A stretch of 64,000 nucleotides of DNA from positions 62,001 to 126,000 of the forward strand of contig NZ_JAATEN010000006.1 in assembly GCF_012034935.1 (NCBI RefSeq), read 5' to 3'. A program made the translations under genes and the position numbers. The stretch comes from Streptomyces zingiberis (lineage in GTDB: Bacteria > Actinomycetota > Actinomycetes > Streptomycetales > Streptomycetaceae). The notes under the pieces are model-generated. The model had not been told where the DNA came from. It saw only the letters and a program-made list of their open reading frames with translations, and ran no database searches. Of the stretch, positions 24,442-32,517 are shown one piece after another (position 1 is the first letter of the stretch; each line of letters starts with the position of its first letter).

Positions 24442-25737
24442 TCACTCCCCTTCGACCCGCATGATCCCCGCGACGCCGCGCACGGTGTCCAGCCGCCGCA
24501 GCGCGTCGACCGTCGACGTCAGGGCCGCGTCGCTCGCCCGGTGCGTGACGACCACGAGGGAGGCCTCACCGCCGTCCCGCACCTGCTGGTGGACGGTTTC
24601 GATGGAGACTCCGTGCTCGTTGAAGACCGCCGCCACCTGCGCCAGGACACCGGGCTTGTCGGCGACGTCCAGGTTGACGTGGTAGCGGGTGACGACCTCG
24701 CCCATGGGGCTCACCGCCAGCCGCGAGTAGGCCGACTCCCCCGGGCCGCGCGCCCCGTTGAGCTTGTTCCGGCAGACGGCGACGAGATCGCCGAGCACGG
24801 CGGAGGCGGTGGGCGCGCCGCCCGCGCCGGGGCCGTAGAACATCAGCCGGCCGGCGGCCTCGGCCTCGACGAACACTGCGTTGTACGCCTCGCGGACGGA
24901 GGCCAGCGGATGGTCGAGCGGGATCATCGCGGGGTGGACGCGGGCGGTGACCGAGCGGCCGTCCTCGGCGCGCTCGCAGATCGCCAGCAGCTTGACCGTG
25001 CGGCCCATGCGCCGGGCGGAGGCCATGTCACCGGCGGTGACCTCGGTGATGCCCTCGCGGTGGACGTCGTCCAGGCGGACCCGGGTGTGGAAGGCGATCC
25101 CCGCCAGGATGGCCGCCTTGGCGGCGGCGTCGAACCCCTCGACGTCGGCGGTCGGGTCGGCCTCCGCGTAGCCGAGCGCCATCGCCTCGTCCAGCGCCTC
25201 GGAGTAGCCGGTGCCGCCGGTGTCCATCCGGTCGAGGATGAAGTTGGTGGTGCCGTTGACGATGCCCAGCACGCGGTTGACCTTGTCGCCGACGAGCGAC
25301 TCGCGCAGCGGGCGGACCAGCGGGATGGCACCGGCGACGGCCGCCTCGAAGTAGAGGTCCGCGCCGTGCTGCTCGGCGGCGGCGTGCAGGGTGACACCGT
25401 CCTCGGCGAGCAGCGCCTTGTTGGCCGAGACGACGCTCGCGCCGTGCTGGAAGGCGGTGGTGATCAGGGTGCGGGCGGGCTCGATGCCGCCGATGACCTC
25501 GACCACGACGTCGATGTCACCGCGTTTGACCAGCGCCGTCGCGTCGGTGGTGATCAGTTCCCGGGGGATGCCCGCCCGGACCCGGTCGGGGCGGCGCACC
25601 GCGATACCGGCCAGCTCGGCGGGGGCCCCGATGCGCGCCGTGAGATCGTCCGCGTGCGCCGTCATGATGCGCGCCACTTCGGAGCCGACCACTCCACAGC
25701 CCAGCAGCGCCACTTTCAGCGGCCGCGTACGCATCAT
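24442..25737 (-). CDS. hom: Homoserine dehydrogenase
   Basis: Reduces aspartate semialdehyde to homoserine, the branch point between lysine and threonine/methionine. It is 431 residues: NAD(P)-binding [12 protein letters not shown], catalytic region [15 protein letters not shown] and [10 protein letters not shown], and a C-terminal ACT domain ([19 protein letters not shown]) for threonine feedback. Tandem ATG codons at 25737 and 25734 are both usable; GAGG sits upstream. It is the first gene of hom-thrC. Confidence 0.98.
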   Translation of the reverse strand: MMRTRPLKVALLGCGVVGSEVARIMTAHADDLTARIGAPAELAGIAVRRPDRVRAGIPRELITTDATALVKRGDIDVVVEVIGGIEPARTLITTAFQHGASVVSANKALLAEDGVTLHAAAEQHGADLYFEAAVAGAIPLVRPLRESLVGDKVNRVLGIVNGTTNFILDRMDTGGTGYSEALDEAMALGYAEADPTADVEGFDAAAKAAILAGIAFHTRVRLDDVHREGITEVTAGDMASARRMGRTVKLLAICERAEDGRSVTARVHPAMIPLDHPLASVREAYNAVFVEAEAAGRLMFYGPGAGGAPTASAVLGDLVAVCRNKLNGARGPGESAYSRLAVSPMGEVVTRYHVNLDVADKPGVLAQVAAVFNEHGVSIETVHQQVRDGGEASLVVVTHRASDAALTSTVDALRRLDTVRGVAGIMRVEGE

Positions 25738-26203
25738 CCGACCTCGTCTCTCCGCGTTCTGCTCTTCCGGTGTTCTTCCGGCTGTTCCGCCGGTCCTGTC
25801 CGCCGGTCCTGTCCGCCGGTCGTACGGCCGGCCGTTCTTCCTGTTGCCGAGGCCCGGGTTCCCCGGTGACCTTCCGGTTCCGGTCGCTCGTGTTCCGGCG
25901 GGCCGCCGGAGCGTTCCCGGCCGCTCCGGGGACGGACGCCGGGGACGGGACGCTCGGTCGCGTCCCGGGTCCGCCGCGCACACCCGGCTGCCCTCCAGTC
26001 TCACCCACCTTTCGCGAGGCTCCGCGCTTTGTCCGGATCCCGAGATTCCCGGCGGGGGCACGGAGGCGCGCCACGGCGCGCGGGGCGGACGGCGAGAAGC
26101 CCGCTCGGGCGCGCGCCGTGGCGCCTCCTGCGACGGTGCCGGCGCCGACGACGGGGGGACGGCGACAGGGACGAGGACGGATACGGCGACGGGGGCCGTC
26201 TCG
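25738..26203. other. 466-bp gap between lysA and hom
   Basis: No gene is seen. The half near lysA carries the 26062-26128 hairpin; the half near hom has a short direct repeat, CCGCCGGTCCTGT twice around 25790-25820, and should hold the hom promoter. Open frames are Arg/Pro-rich without start signals. Confidence 0.55.
26062..26128 (-). terminator. Hairpin downstream of lysA
   Basis: GGAGGCGC...CACGGCGCGCG (26062-26082) pairs with 26110-26128 over 19 bp with a 2-nt bulge and a 27-nt loop. It lies 75 bp past the lysA stop on the transcribed strand. A likely terminator without T run. Confidence 0.55.
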
Positions 26204-27595
26204 TCAGCCCACGTCCAGCCGGAGCAGGTCCTCCTCCGTCTCCCGGCGCATGATCACCCGGGCCTCGCCGTTCTTCACGGCCACCACCGGCGGGCGCAGC
26301 GCGTGGTTGTAGTTGCTCGCCATGGAGCGGCAGTAGGCGCCGGTGGCGGGGACGGCGAGCAGGTCGCCGGGGGCGAGGTCGGCGGGGAGGAAGGCGTCCC
26401 GGACGACGATGTCCCCCGACTCGCAGTGCTTGCCGACGACGCGGGAGAGCATGGGCCCGGCGGTGGAGGTACGGGAGACGAGGGACACCGAGTACTCGGC
26501 GTCGTAGAGCGCCGTACGGATGTTGTCGGACATGCCGCCGTCCACGCTGACGTACGTACGCAGCCCCGGCAGCTCCTTGAGGGTGCCCACCTCGTAGAGC
26601 GTGAACGTCGTCGGGCCGACGACGGCCCGGCCCGGCTCGACGGAGATCCGCGGCACCGCCAGCCCGGCGACCTCGCACTCGCGCGTCACGATGGAGGCCA
26701 GGGACCTGGCGATCTCGTGCGGCTCCCGCGGATCGTCCTCGGAGGTGTACGCGATGCCGAGGCCGCCGCCGAGGTCGATCTCGGGCAGCTCCACCCCGTG
26801 CTCGTCCCGCACCTCGGCCAGGAGCTGGACGACACGGCGGGCGGAGACCTCGAACCCGGCCATGTCGAAGATCTGCGAGCCGATGTGCGAGTGGATCCCG
26901 GCCAGTTCGAGGCTGTCGAGCTTGAGGACGCGGCGGACGGCCTCGGCGGCCTGGCCGTCGGCGAGGGCGATGCCGAACTTCTGGTCCTCGTGCGCGGTGG
27001 CGATGAACTCGTGCGTGTGCGCCTCGACGCCGACCGTGACCCGGATCTGCACGCGCTGACGGCGCCCGAGGCGCTCGGCGATGTGCGCGACCCGGGCGAT
27101 CTCCTGGAAGGAGTCGAGGACGATCCGCCCGACACCGGCCTCGACGGCCCGCTCGATCTCCCGGGTGGACTTGTTGTTGCCGTGCAGGGCGATCCGCTCG
27201 GCCGGCATCCCGGCGGCCAGGGCGGTGCTCAGCTCGCCGGCGGAGCAGACGTCGAGATTGAGCCCCTCCTCGTACAGCCAGCGGACGACGGCGCGGGAGA
27301 GGAACGCCTTGCCCGCGTAGAAGACGTCGGCACCGCCGCCGAAGGCGTCGTGCCAGGCGCGGCAGCGGGCGCGGAAGTCGTCCTCGTCGAGGAAGTACGC
27401 GGGGGTGCCGAACTCCTCGGCGAGCCGCGTGACGGGGATGCCGCCGACGGTCGCGACCCCGTCGGCGTCCCGCGCGACGGTGCGGGACCAGACGCGCGGG
27501 TCGAGAACGTTGAGGTCGGCGGGCGGGGCGACGTAGTGGCCCTCGGGGAGGACGTCGCCGTGGCGGGGCCCGGCGGGGTGTGCGGAACGGCTCAT
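26204..27595 (-). CDS. lysA: Diaminopimelate decarboxylase
   Basis: A fold-type III PLP enzyme that decarboxylates meso-diaminopimelate to L-lysine. It is 463 residues: PLP lysine in [34 protein letters not shown], and the active-site CESGD near residue 395. The ATG at 27595 ([20 protein letters not shown]) matches the expected length. It heads towards hom-thrC, so three aspartate-pathway transcripts are consecutive. A pentameric 15-bp repeat lies in its leader. Confidence 0.98.
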   Translation of the reverse strand: MSRSAHPAGPRHGDVLPEGHYVAPPADLNVLDPRVWSRTVARDADGVATVGGIPVTRLAEEFGTPAYFLDEDDFRARCRAWHDAFGGGADVFYAGKAFLSRAVVRWLYEEGLNLDVCSAGELSTALAAGMPAERIALHGNNKSTREIERAVEAGVGRIVLDSFQEIARVAHIAERLGRRQRVQIRVTVGVEAHTHEFIATAHEDQKFGIALADGQAAEAVRRVLKLDSLELAGIHSHIGSQIFDMAGFEVSARRVVQLLAEVRDEHGVELPEIDLGGGLGIAYTSEDDPREPHEIARSLASIVTRECEVAGLAVPRISVEPGRAVVGPTTFTLYEVGTLKELPGLRTYVSVDGGMSDNIRTALYDAEYSVSLVSRTSTAGPMLSRVVGKHCESGDIVVRDAFLPADLAPGDLLAVPATGAYCRSMASNYNHALRPPVVAVKNGEARVIMRRETEEDLLRLDVG

Positions 27596-27660
27596 GGCGG
27601 CTCTGGGACTCCTCGGGTGGTGGTGGTGCTTGCTGGTGACGGTGGTGGTCGGGTGGCTGG

Positions 27661-27735
27661 CGGTTCGGTGGCTGGTGGTTCGGGGGCTGGCGGTTCGGGG
27701 GCTGGCGGTTCGGGGGCTGGCGGTTCGGGGCTGTT
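27661..27735. repeat. 15-bp tandem repeat, five copies, in lysA leader
   Basis: CGGTTCGGGGGCTGG is repeated in register at 27661, 27676, 27691, 27706 and 27721, two copies perfect and the outer ones with one to three changes. It lies 65-140 bp upstream of the lysA start codon. Confidence 0.85.
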
Positions 27736-27961
27736 CGGTGGCCTGCGACAGGTTGGCGTGGGGCGACGGCCGACGTCTCCGGGGGTCTCGCCTTCGGCGG
27801 CGGGCTCTTCGGCGGCGGGCGACCGGAGCGCGCGACCACACGGAGCCTGCCGTCCGTTTCGTCCGTAAGGCCCGTCTCCAGACTACGGACTCCCGGCCGG
27901 GCGGGGGCCACGATCGCGACGATGCGACCGTGCGGTGCAACCGCCCCCCTCACCGCCCACC

Positions 27962-28012
27962 GACGTCGCCGTTGACGTCCGATGTCCGATGTCCGACGTC
28001 ACCGTTGACGTC
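27962..28012. repeat. 18-bp direct repeat pair flanking CGATGTC doublet
   Basis: GACGTCGCCGTTGACGTC at 27962-27979 and GACGTCACCGTTGACGTC at 27995-28012, one mismatch. Each is bounded by GACGTC palindromes, and two CGATGTC units lie in the 15-bp spacer. The symmetry suggests binding sites; it is between the nrtL-like gene end and the lysA promoter region. Confidence 0.7.
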
Positions 28013-28123
28013 GCGGCACGGAACCGGCCGACGGGCAACCGCCCCACAGGAGAACCGGAGGACCGGCAACCCGATCGACCGGGCGACCCGGCAGCCGGGC
28101 AGCCGACGGAGAACCGGTCGGGG

Positions 28124-29359
28124 TCAGAGATGGTCAGGTGCGTCGATGCCGAGCAGGTGCAGGCCGCCGGCGAGCACCGTCCCGGCCGCTTCGACGAGAG
28201 CGGCACGGGCCCGGTGGGCGGCCGTGGGTTTCTCGTCACCGCGCGGGAGGACGGGGCAGTCGTCGTGGAAGCGGAAGAAGGCGTCCGCGACCCGCTCCAG
28301 GTGACGCGCGACCCGGTCGGGTTCGCGGTGGCGCGCGGCGGCCTCCAGGACGGCGGGGTGATCGCCGATGGCGGCCAGCAGCTCCCGTACGGAGCCGGGG
28401 CGGCACGACGCGGATGCGACCGCCGTGCCGGTCGCGCCCGTCACGCCGGGATCACCGGGGACGGGCCGGATATCGAGGTCGGCGGCGTTCCGCAGCAGCG
28501 CGCGGGTGCGCGCGTGGGCGTACCGCACGCGGAAGAGCGGGTTGGTCTCGCGCTGCACCAGCAGCTCGTGGACCGCCTGCCCGGTGCCCGGACGGCCGTG
28601 CGCGGCGGGCCGGAGCAGCGCCCACCGGGCGGCATCGGGCCCGAGCACGGCGAGCAGCCCGGCGGCGGAGTCGGCGGCGGGCACGGGCCGGACGGCGACG
28701 ATCCCGGTCACCGCGACCGCGTCCCCTTCCCCCCGCACCTCCCCCACCTGGCCGGAAACGGCGGGGCGCGCGCCGCCCACGGAGGGCGCGCGGGAGGGCT
28801 CGATGGCAGGAGCGACGGCCGGCCCGGCAGCGGGAGCGACGGCGCGCACGTCCACCCCGAGCGCACCCCACTCCCCCTCGGGCACACCCGCACACCGGAG
28901 ACGAGCCGAAACTCCCTGCGCCCCGAGCAGGCGGCGGAGCACGTCAGCCACGACAGTGGCCCGCACCTCCGCGGGAAAGACCAGGTCGACGGCGCCGGGC
29001 GGCCCGTCCGGCGATTCCGCGTGCCCGTACCGGAGGCCGCGCCGCAGCACGCCCCGCACCACCGCGGCACCGGACTCGTCGGCGAGCGTGACGTTCAGGA
29101 ACCCCGGCCCCGTGATCTCGACCCGCTCGATCCCCGGGGCGGCGGCGAGCCGCGACCGCAGAATTCCGGCCACCCCGAGCGGGGGAAGCCCGGCGGGCCG
29201 GGCGAGCTGGAGGGCGACCGCGGTGGCGTAGTCACCCCGGCCACCGCCGGAGGGGCGCTTGACCGCGACCCGCTCGGGCAGCGGCACGCTCAGTTCGCCG
29301 TCCGCGACGGCCTCGCGGACGCTCCGCAACACGGTCCGGGAGAGCTGGGCGGGGGTCAC
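28124..29359 (-). CDS. ArgS-related anticodon-binding protein (NrtL-like)
   Basis: A 411-residue protein resembling arginyl-tRNA synthetase at both ends but lacking its catalytic core. Residues 1-105 match the ArgS N-terminal domain (VKRPSGGGRGDYATAVALQL, ITGPGFLNVTLAD). Residues about 265-411 match the DALR anticodon-binding domain (NPLFRVRYAHARTRALLRNA, RVADAFFRFHDDCPVL). No HIGH or KMSKS motif is present; an Ala/Pro-rich link replaces the Rossmann fold. GTG at 29359 opens the conserved part. The gene sits about 1.5 kb from tRNA-Arg(CCG). It cannot charge tRNA by itself; binding of tRNA-Arg is inferred. Confidence 0.82.
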   Translation of the reverse strand: MTPAQLSRTVLRSVREAVADGELSVPLPERVAVKRPSGGGRGDYATAVALQLARPAGLPPLGVAGILRSRLAAAPGIERVEITGPGFLNVTLADESGAAVVRGVLRRGLRYGHAESPDGPPGAVDLVFPAEVRATVVADVLRRLLGAQGVSARLRCAGVPEGEWGALGVDVRAVAPAAGPAVAPAIEPSRAPSVGGARPAVSGQVGEVRGEGDAVAVTGIVAVRPVPAADSAAGLLAVLGPDAARWALLRPAAHGRPGTGQAVHELLVQRETNPLFRVRYAHARTRALLRNAADLDIRPVPGDPGVTGATGTAVASASCRPGSVRELLAAIGDHPAVLEAAARHREPDRVARHLERVADAFFRFHDDCPVLPRGDEKPTAAHRARAALVEAAGTVLAGGLHLLGIDAPDHL

Positions 29360-29825
29360 GCCACCAGCGTATGGGAGTCGGCGGCCGGACCACCGAACCG
29401 TTCCACAGGCCGGGACGGCACCCCCCGATCCGGCCCTCCCGCCGACACGACTCCCGCCCGGATGCCGTCGAGACACCCGACCCGCTCACCTCGGACGAAG
29501 TACGCGCTCGCCCCCACCACTCCCACGACGCGACGGAACGAACCCGACCACCGCCACCACCCTCCCCGACGGCCCCGGCCGCCGGGGAAACAGGCACGAC
29601 GTGGACCCGTGGAAGCTGACACGGACACGGAGGATGACCCGAGAACCGGAGGCCGACAGGTAACCGGCGCCACGCAGGACGGCCGCCGAGCCGAGAGGCC
29701 CGGGCCGGGACTCACCGCACGGGGGTGGGATTCATCGCAGGGGGGTGGGATTCATCGCAGGGGGGTGGGATTCATCGCAGGGGGGTGGGATTCATCGCAG
29801 GGGGGTTCATCGCAGGGGGTGGGAC
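29360..29825. other. 466-bp gap upstream of the ArgS-like gene
   Basis: No gene is supported. The last 105 bp hold the 20-bp tandem repeat just downstream of the response-regulator stop codon. The remainder should carry the promoter of the ArgS-like gene, but no clear boxes are seen. Confidence 0.55.
29721..29815. repeat. 20-bp tandem repeat, four perfect copies plus a short one
   Basis: GGGGGTGGGATTCATCGCAG is repeated exactly at 29721, 29741, 29761 and 29781, followed by a 15-bp shortened copy at 29801-29815. There are no spacers. It ends ten bases before the stop codon of the adjacent response regulator gene, so it lies in that gene's 3' region. Confidence 0.95.
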
Positions 29826-30275
29826 TCAGCCGGCGGGGTGGGCGAAGGGCTCGGTGCCGCCGGGAAGCTCACCGCCCGGCGGCTCCCCGGGGGCCCTCTT
29901 GCCGCCCCGCACCAGCCTCCGCACGACCCGGACCAGCTCGGCGGGCTCGAAGGGCTTGGCCAGAAAGGCGTCCACGCCCACCGCTTGCCCGTTGTTGACC
30001 TCCTGCTGGGTGCAGGCGCTGATGATCGCGATGGGCAGGTTCCGCGTCTCCGGGTCCTCGTGCAGCCGGGCGGCGGTACGCAGCCCGTCGAGGCGAGGCA
30101 TCACTACATCCAGGGTGACGGCATCGGGACGCACGTCACGTACGACGTCCAGACACTCGGCACCATCGGCCGCGGTCACGACCTCGAACCCTTCCAGTTC
30201 GAGGTTGACCCTGATCAACTGCCGGATCACCTTGTTGTCGTCAACCACAAGGACCCGCGCGGACGAGCCAGGCAC
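29826..30275 (-). CDS. Single-domain response regulator
   Basis: A 149-residue CheY-like receiver without a DNA-binding domain. It has the acidic pair in VLVVDDNKVI, the phospho-acceptor Asp56 in AVTLDVVMPRLDG and the conserved Lys in FLAKPFEP; a 25-residue Gly/Pro-rich tail follows. GTG at 30275 gives VPGSSARVLVVDDN; no good ribosome-binding site precedes it, so the start or the mode of initiation (possibly leaderless) is uncertain. No kinase gene is adjacent. It is the last core gene before the tRNA-Arg integration site. Confidence 0.9.
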   Translation of the reverse strand: MPGSSARVLVVDDNKVIRQLIRVNLELEGFEVVTAADGAECLDVVRDVRPDAVTLDVVMPRLDGLRTAARLHEDPETRNLPIAIISACTQQEVNNGQAVGVDAFLAKPFEPAELVRVVRRLVRGGKRAPGEPPGGELPGGTEPFAHPAG

Positions 30276-30510
30276 AACTCGAGAGTAGGCGCGGAACCGC
30301 ACCGGCGTCCTGCTTTTCCGCACTTCCGCCCCCTGCGGGGGACGTTTCCCACACATCCCGGCCCCGGCCCCACCCCATGCGCTACAAGCCCCCGGCCCCA
30401 ACCGGACCGACCCCCTCCCCTCCCCCACCACCCCACGACCACCCGCACTCCTCACACCCACCGCTCCCGGGACACCCACCCCGCACGCAGCCACCTTCAC
30501 GGCGCCCGGG

Positions 30511-30550
30511 CCGCGGGGCCGCGGGGCCGCGGGGCCGCGGGGCCGCGGGG
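30511..30550. repeat. 8-bp tandem repeat CCGCGGGG, five copies
   Basis: Five exact, contiguous copies of CCGCGGGG, about 235 bp upstream of the response regulator start. Purely G+C; each unit contains a SacII-type palindrome and could form cruciform or slipped structures. Confidence 0.9.
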
Positions 30551-30798
30551 CCGCCGAGAACAGCACCACCGCCTCCCCCGGCGTCACCGCCCGCGGAACC
30601 CCACAGAACAACCGGCCCCGGGAAGCCGCACCCGCCCCCGACCCCGACGTGACCACGCAAGCCGCTCACCCCTCGGCCCGACGCCCACCACCTCCGGTCC
30701 GGAGCCGAGCAACCGCCCCCGACGACGCCGCCACCGGGCTCACCCCTCGCCCGCCCCTACCCCACCAATCGCGTTCATGGTCACCCCCGGAGAGCTGG

Positions 30799-30804
30799 TA
30801 GTGT
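30799..30804 (+). promoter_or_regulatory. Probable -10 box of tRNA-Arg promoter
   Basis: TAGTGT occurs 38 bp before the tRNA 5' end in an otherwise G+C-rich stretch. No strong -35 hexamer lies 17-19 bp upstream (the nearest is TTCATG at 30774-30779). Confidence 0.4.
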
Positions 30805-30842
30805 TCTACCCGTCGCCGCAAGCGAAGCGAAGCGGATGACAC

Positions 30843-30914
30843 GCCCCCGTAGCTCAGGGGATAGAGCAACGGCCTCCGGAGCCGTGTGCGCAGGTTCGAA
30901 TCCTGCCGGGGGTA
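30843..30914 (+). tRNA. tRNA-Arg, anticodon CCG
   Basis: The cloverleaf folds cleanly: acceptor GCCCCCG with CGGGGGT (first pair G-U), D stem GCTC/GAGC, anticodon stem ACGGC/GCCGT with loop CTCCGGA giving anticodon CCG (reads CGG), and T arm GCAGG-TTCGAAT-CCTGC. The discriminator base is A; CCA is not encoded. Its 3' half is the attachment core used by the adjacent element, and integration left the gene intact. Confidence 0.96.
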
Positions 30915-30915
30915 C
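30869..30915 (+). other. attL: 47-bp attachment core inside tRNA-Arg
   Basis: From the anticodon stem to one base past the tRNA 3' end, this segment is identical to 40753-40799 (47/47); the flanking bases differ at both ends. Duplicated tRNA 3' ends of this length are the hallmark of site-specific integration by tyrosine recombinases, as in actinomycete integrative elements. Confidence 0.92.
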
Positions 30916-30932
30916 TTCACTCGAAGTGCCAA

Positions 30933-30972
30933 AAGACCCCGCCACCAGCCACAACGCTGGACGCGGGGTCTT
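30933..30972 (+). terminator. Terminator following tRNA-Arg/attL
   Basis: AAGACCCCGC (30933-30942) pairs with GCGGGGTCTT (30963-30972); an inner CCAGC/GCTGG stem extends it. A homologous hairpin follows the second attachment core at 40817-40856, showing that element ends carry a replacement tRNA terminator. Confidence 0.8.
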
Positions 30973-31114
30973 CGCGTATGCGCAGGCGGATGCCGCCGAA
31001 AGCAGCCCGATGACAGTGATCACGTTGTAATGGCGTAGTAGACCGGAGTGCCGTCGCCGCAGCTCAGAACGGGATTCGCGGCAGCCTCGGCCTCACTGTA
31101 CGGAACCGGGAACG

Positions 31115-31145
31115 ACGAGAGCCCCGGGGCCGCCGGGGCTCTCGT
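31115..31145. terminator. Terminator after the integrase remnant
   Basis: A 13-bp perfect stem, ACGAGAGCCCCGG (31115-31127) with CCGGGGCTCTCGT (31133-31145), and a 5-nt loop. It lies 44 bp beyond the integrase stop codon on the minus strand and works in either direction by sequence. Confidence 0.75.
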
Positions 31146-31188
31146 CTAACGGCCGGGTGACCGGTCATCTATCGGGGGTGTTCGGGTT

Positions 31189-31328
31189 CTACTCGTCGAG
31201 TCCTTTCATGATCCGGTCATTCATCTCCTGCTCCTGGCCGTCGATGCACTTGGCGTAGATCTTGAGCAGGACTTCCACCGAGTGGCCGGCCCTGGCCGCC
31301 ACCTCCGGAGCGGGATCTCCGGAATCAA
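31189..31328 (-). pseudogene. Tyrosine-recombinase integrase, C-terminal fragment
   Basis: Read on the minus strand the frame ending at TAG (31191-31189) gives about 45 residues: SGDPAPEVAARAGHSVEVLL then KIYAKCIDGQEQEMNDRIMK and GLDE. This is the conserved C-terminus of actinomycete element integrases, including the nucleophilic Tyr in KIYAKC and the His of AGHS. Everything N-terminal is missing; at about 31327 the sequence switches to the GntR gene on the other strand. The fragment lies next to attL, where intact elements keep int. A functional integrase is therefore absent and the element should be immobile on its own. Confidence 0.85.
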
Positions 31329-32063
31329 TCGGAGAAAGCCCAGGCCAAGTACCGCCAGATCGCGGAACACCTGCGGCGCGGGATCTTGGACGGCACTTAC
31401 CCGGCCGGCCAGCCGCTCCCGTCGGAAGAAGTCCTCGCCAAGCAGTTCGGCGTCACGCGCCCGACCGTGCGTCAGGGCATCGCGGAGCTACGGGCCGCCG
31501 GCCTGGTCGAGGTCATGATGGGCCGCGGGATGTTCGTCCGCTCCCCCCACAGCCGCCCGAGCCTTACGCGCCCACGCGGTCTGCGCCGCGAGCCGAACGG
31601 CCACTACGCCGAGGCGGACGGCCTCCGCTGGGAGAACGCCGAGGACCCCGTGGCTACGCGCACGGACGCCCCGTTGGCCCTGGCCGATCTGCTCCGCATC
31701 CCGCCGGGCGAACCGCTCTACACCTACGACGCCTTGCAGACCGCGGACCGGGGCCGACTCCGCCAGCTCCACCGCACCTACGTGCCGTTCTCCGTACTCC
31801 TCGACACCAAGTACGAGGACCAGGCCCCACCGCCGGCCCCACACCTCTACACGGCGTTGACCGAGCTGGGCCACGAACTCCACTTCACGGAGTACGTCCG
31901 CACCCGGATGCCCCTTCCGGACCAGGCCCAGGCCCTCCGCCTCCCGGACGGCGTCCCGATGCTCCAGATCCTCCGCGTAGCCCTCAACACCGCAGATAAG
32001 CCGCTTGCCCTGGAGGAGTTCCACGTCCCGGGCGACGACCTGGAGTTGTCCTACAGCCTCTGA
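31329..32063 (+). pseudogene. GntR/HutC-type regulator lacking its start
   Basis: The homologous frame runs from about 31329 (SEKAQAKYRQIAEHLRRGIL) through a complete winged helix (PLPSEEVLAKQFGVTRPTVR) and a UTRA-type effector domain to the stop at 32061-32063. No ATG, GTG or TTG precedes the first helix: the frame enters the integrase fragment and is open only back to 31266. The only start is TTG at 31386, which would delete helix 1 and has no ribosome-binding site. GntR repressors of this kind (KorSA-like) control transfer and replication in integrative elements. I call it a truncated gene created by the same deletion that removed int. Confidence 0.75.
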
Positions 32064-32517
32064 CTGCGTGGCTCAGACTTTCTCTACGATCATCAAGGCG
32101 GCTCGCTCCGCTCACCGCGCGCGGCCCGGCCCCCGGCCGGGCCTGCGCTCCTGTCTCCGCCCCGCTCCAGCCCGGCCGGCGCCCGCACCGCGCCTAGGCG
32201 GGCGAGCCGAATGCCGAATCACATGAGTCGCATACCGTACAAGGGCCGGTCAAGACCAGAGCGATGTCTGCGGCGGGGGATCGGATAGCACCGGGATGCG
32301 AGGTACCGTCGCCGACTACAAACCCGTAAGGGGCGTTCGCGGGGAACTCCCATTCCGTCCACCGTCGCCCCAGGCAGAGCCGAGCGGACGCGACCCGGGG
32401 CGTCAAGGTCATTCGTACAGTGGCGCGCTCCACCTTGACGCCCTAAACCACGCTCGCTCCACGGTGTGTGGTCGGCGGCGGACTGGACGGGGGCCATTCA
32501 GAAGCGCGATGAAAGGG
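32064..32517. other. 454-bp gap after the GntR remnant
   Basis: A G+C hairpin, GGCCCGGCC (32123-32131) with GGCCGGGCC (32135-32143) and a 3-nt loop, probably ended the GntR transcript. A minus-strand frame at 32194-32433 (79 codons, GTG start, C-terminal CTVCDSC) has mixed codon use and no ribosome-binding site; I cannot assign it. The rest is featureless and is where the restriction operon ends. Confidence 0.5.

Larger units (their letters stand above)
27596..28123. other. 528-bp gap upstream of lysA
   Basis: No gene is seen. It contains five copies of a 15-bp repeat (27661-27735) and an 18-bp direct repeat pair (27962-28012). The lysA promoter is expected here. The frame through the 15-bp repeats encodes Pro-Pro-Asn-Arg-Gln or similar units, but there is no start codon with a ribosome-binding site. 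Confidence 0.55.
30276..30842. other. 567-bp gap between response regulator and tRNA-Arg
   Basis: No gene is seen. It contains the 8-bp repeat at 30511-30550 and, near its end, the presumed tRNA promoter. Open frames are Pro/Gly/Arg-rich. Confidence 0.55.

Noticed and set aside
26001..27953. Long minus-strand frame of 650 codons over lysA
   Set aside because: Out-of-frame shadow, nearly all Arg, Pro, Gly and Ala; lysA motifs lie in the other frame.
29721..29815. CRISPR array
   Set aside because: The 20-bp units are contiguous with no spacers and no cas genes are nearby; it is a simple tandem repeat.
32194..32433. 79-codon minus-strand frame ending CDSCDSAFGSPA as a gene
   Set aside because: GTG start without ribosome-binding site, mixed codon bias and no recognised family; it may be debris of the element.
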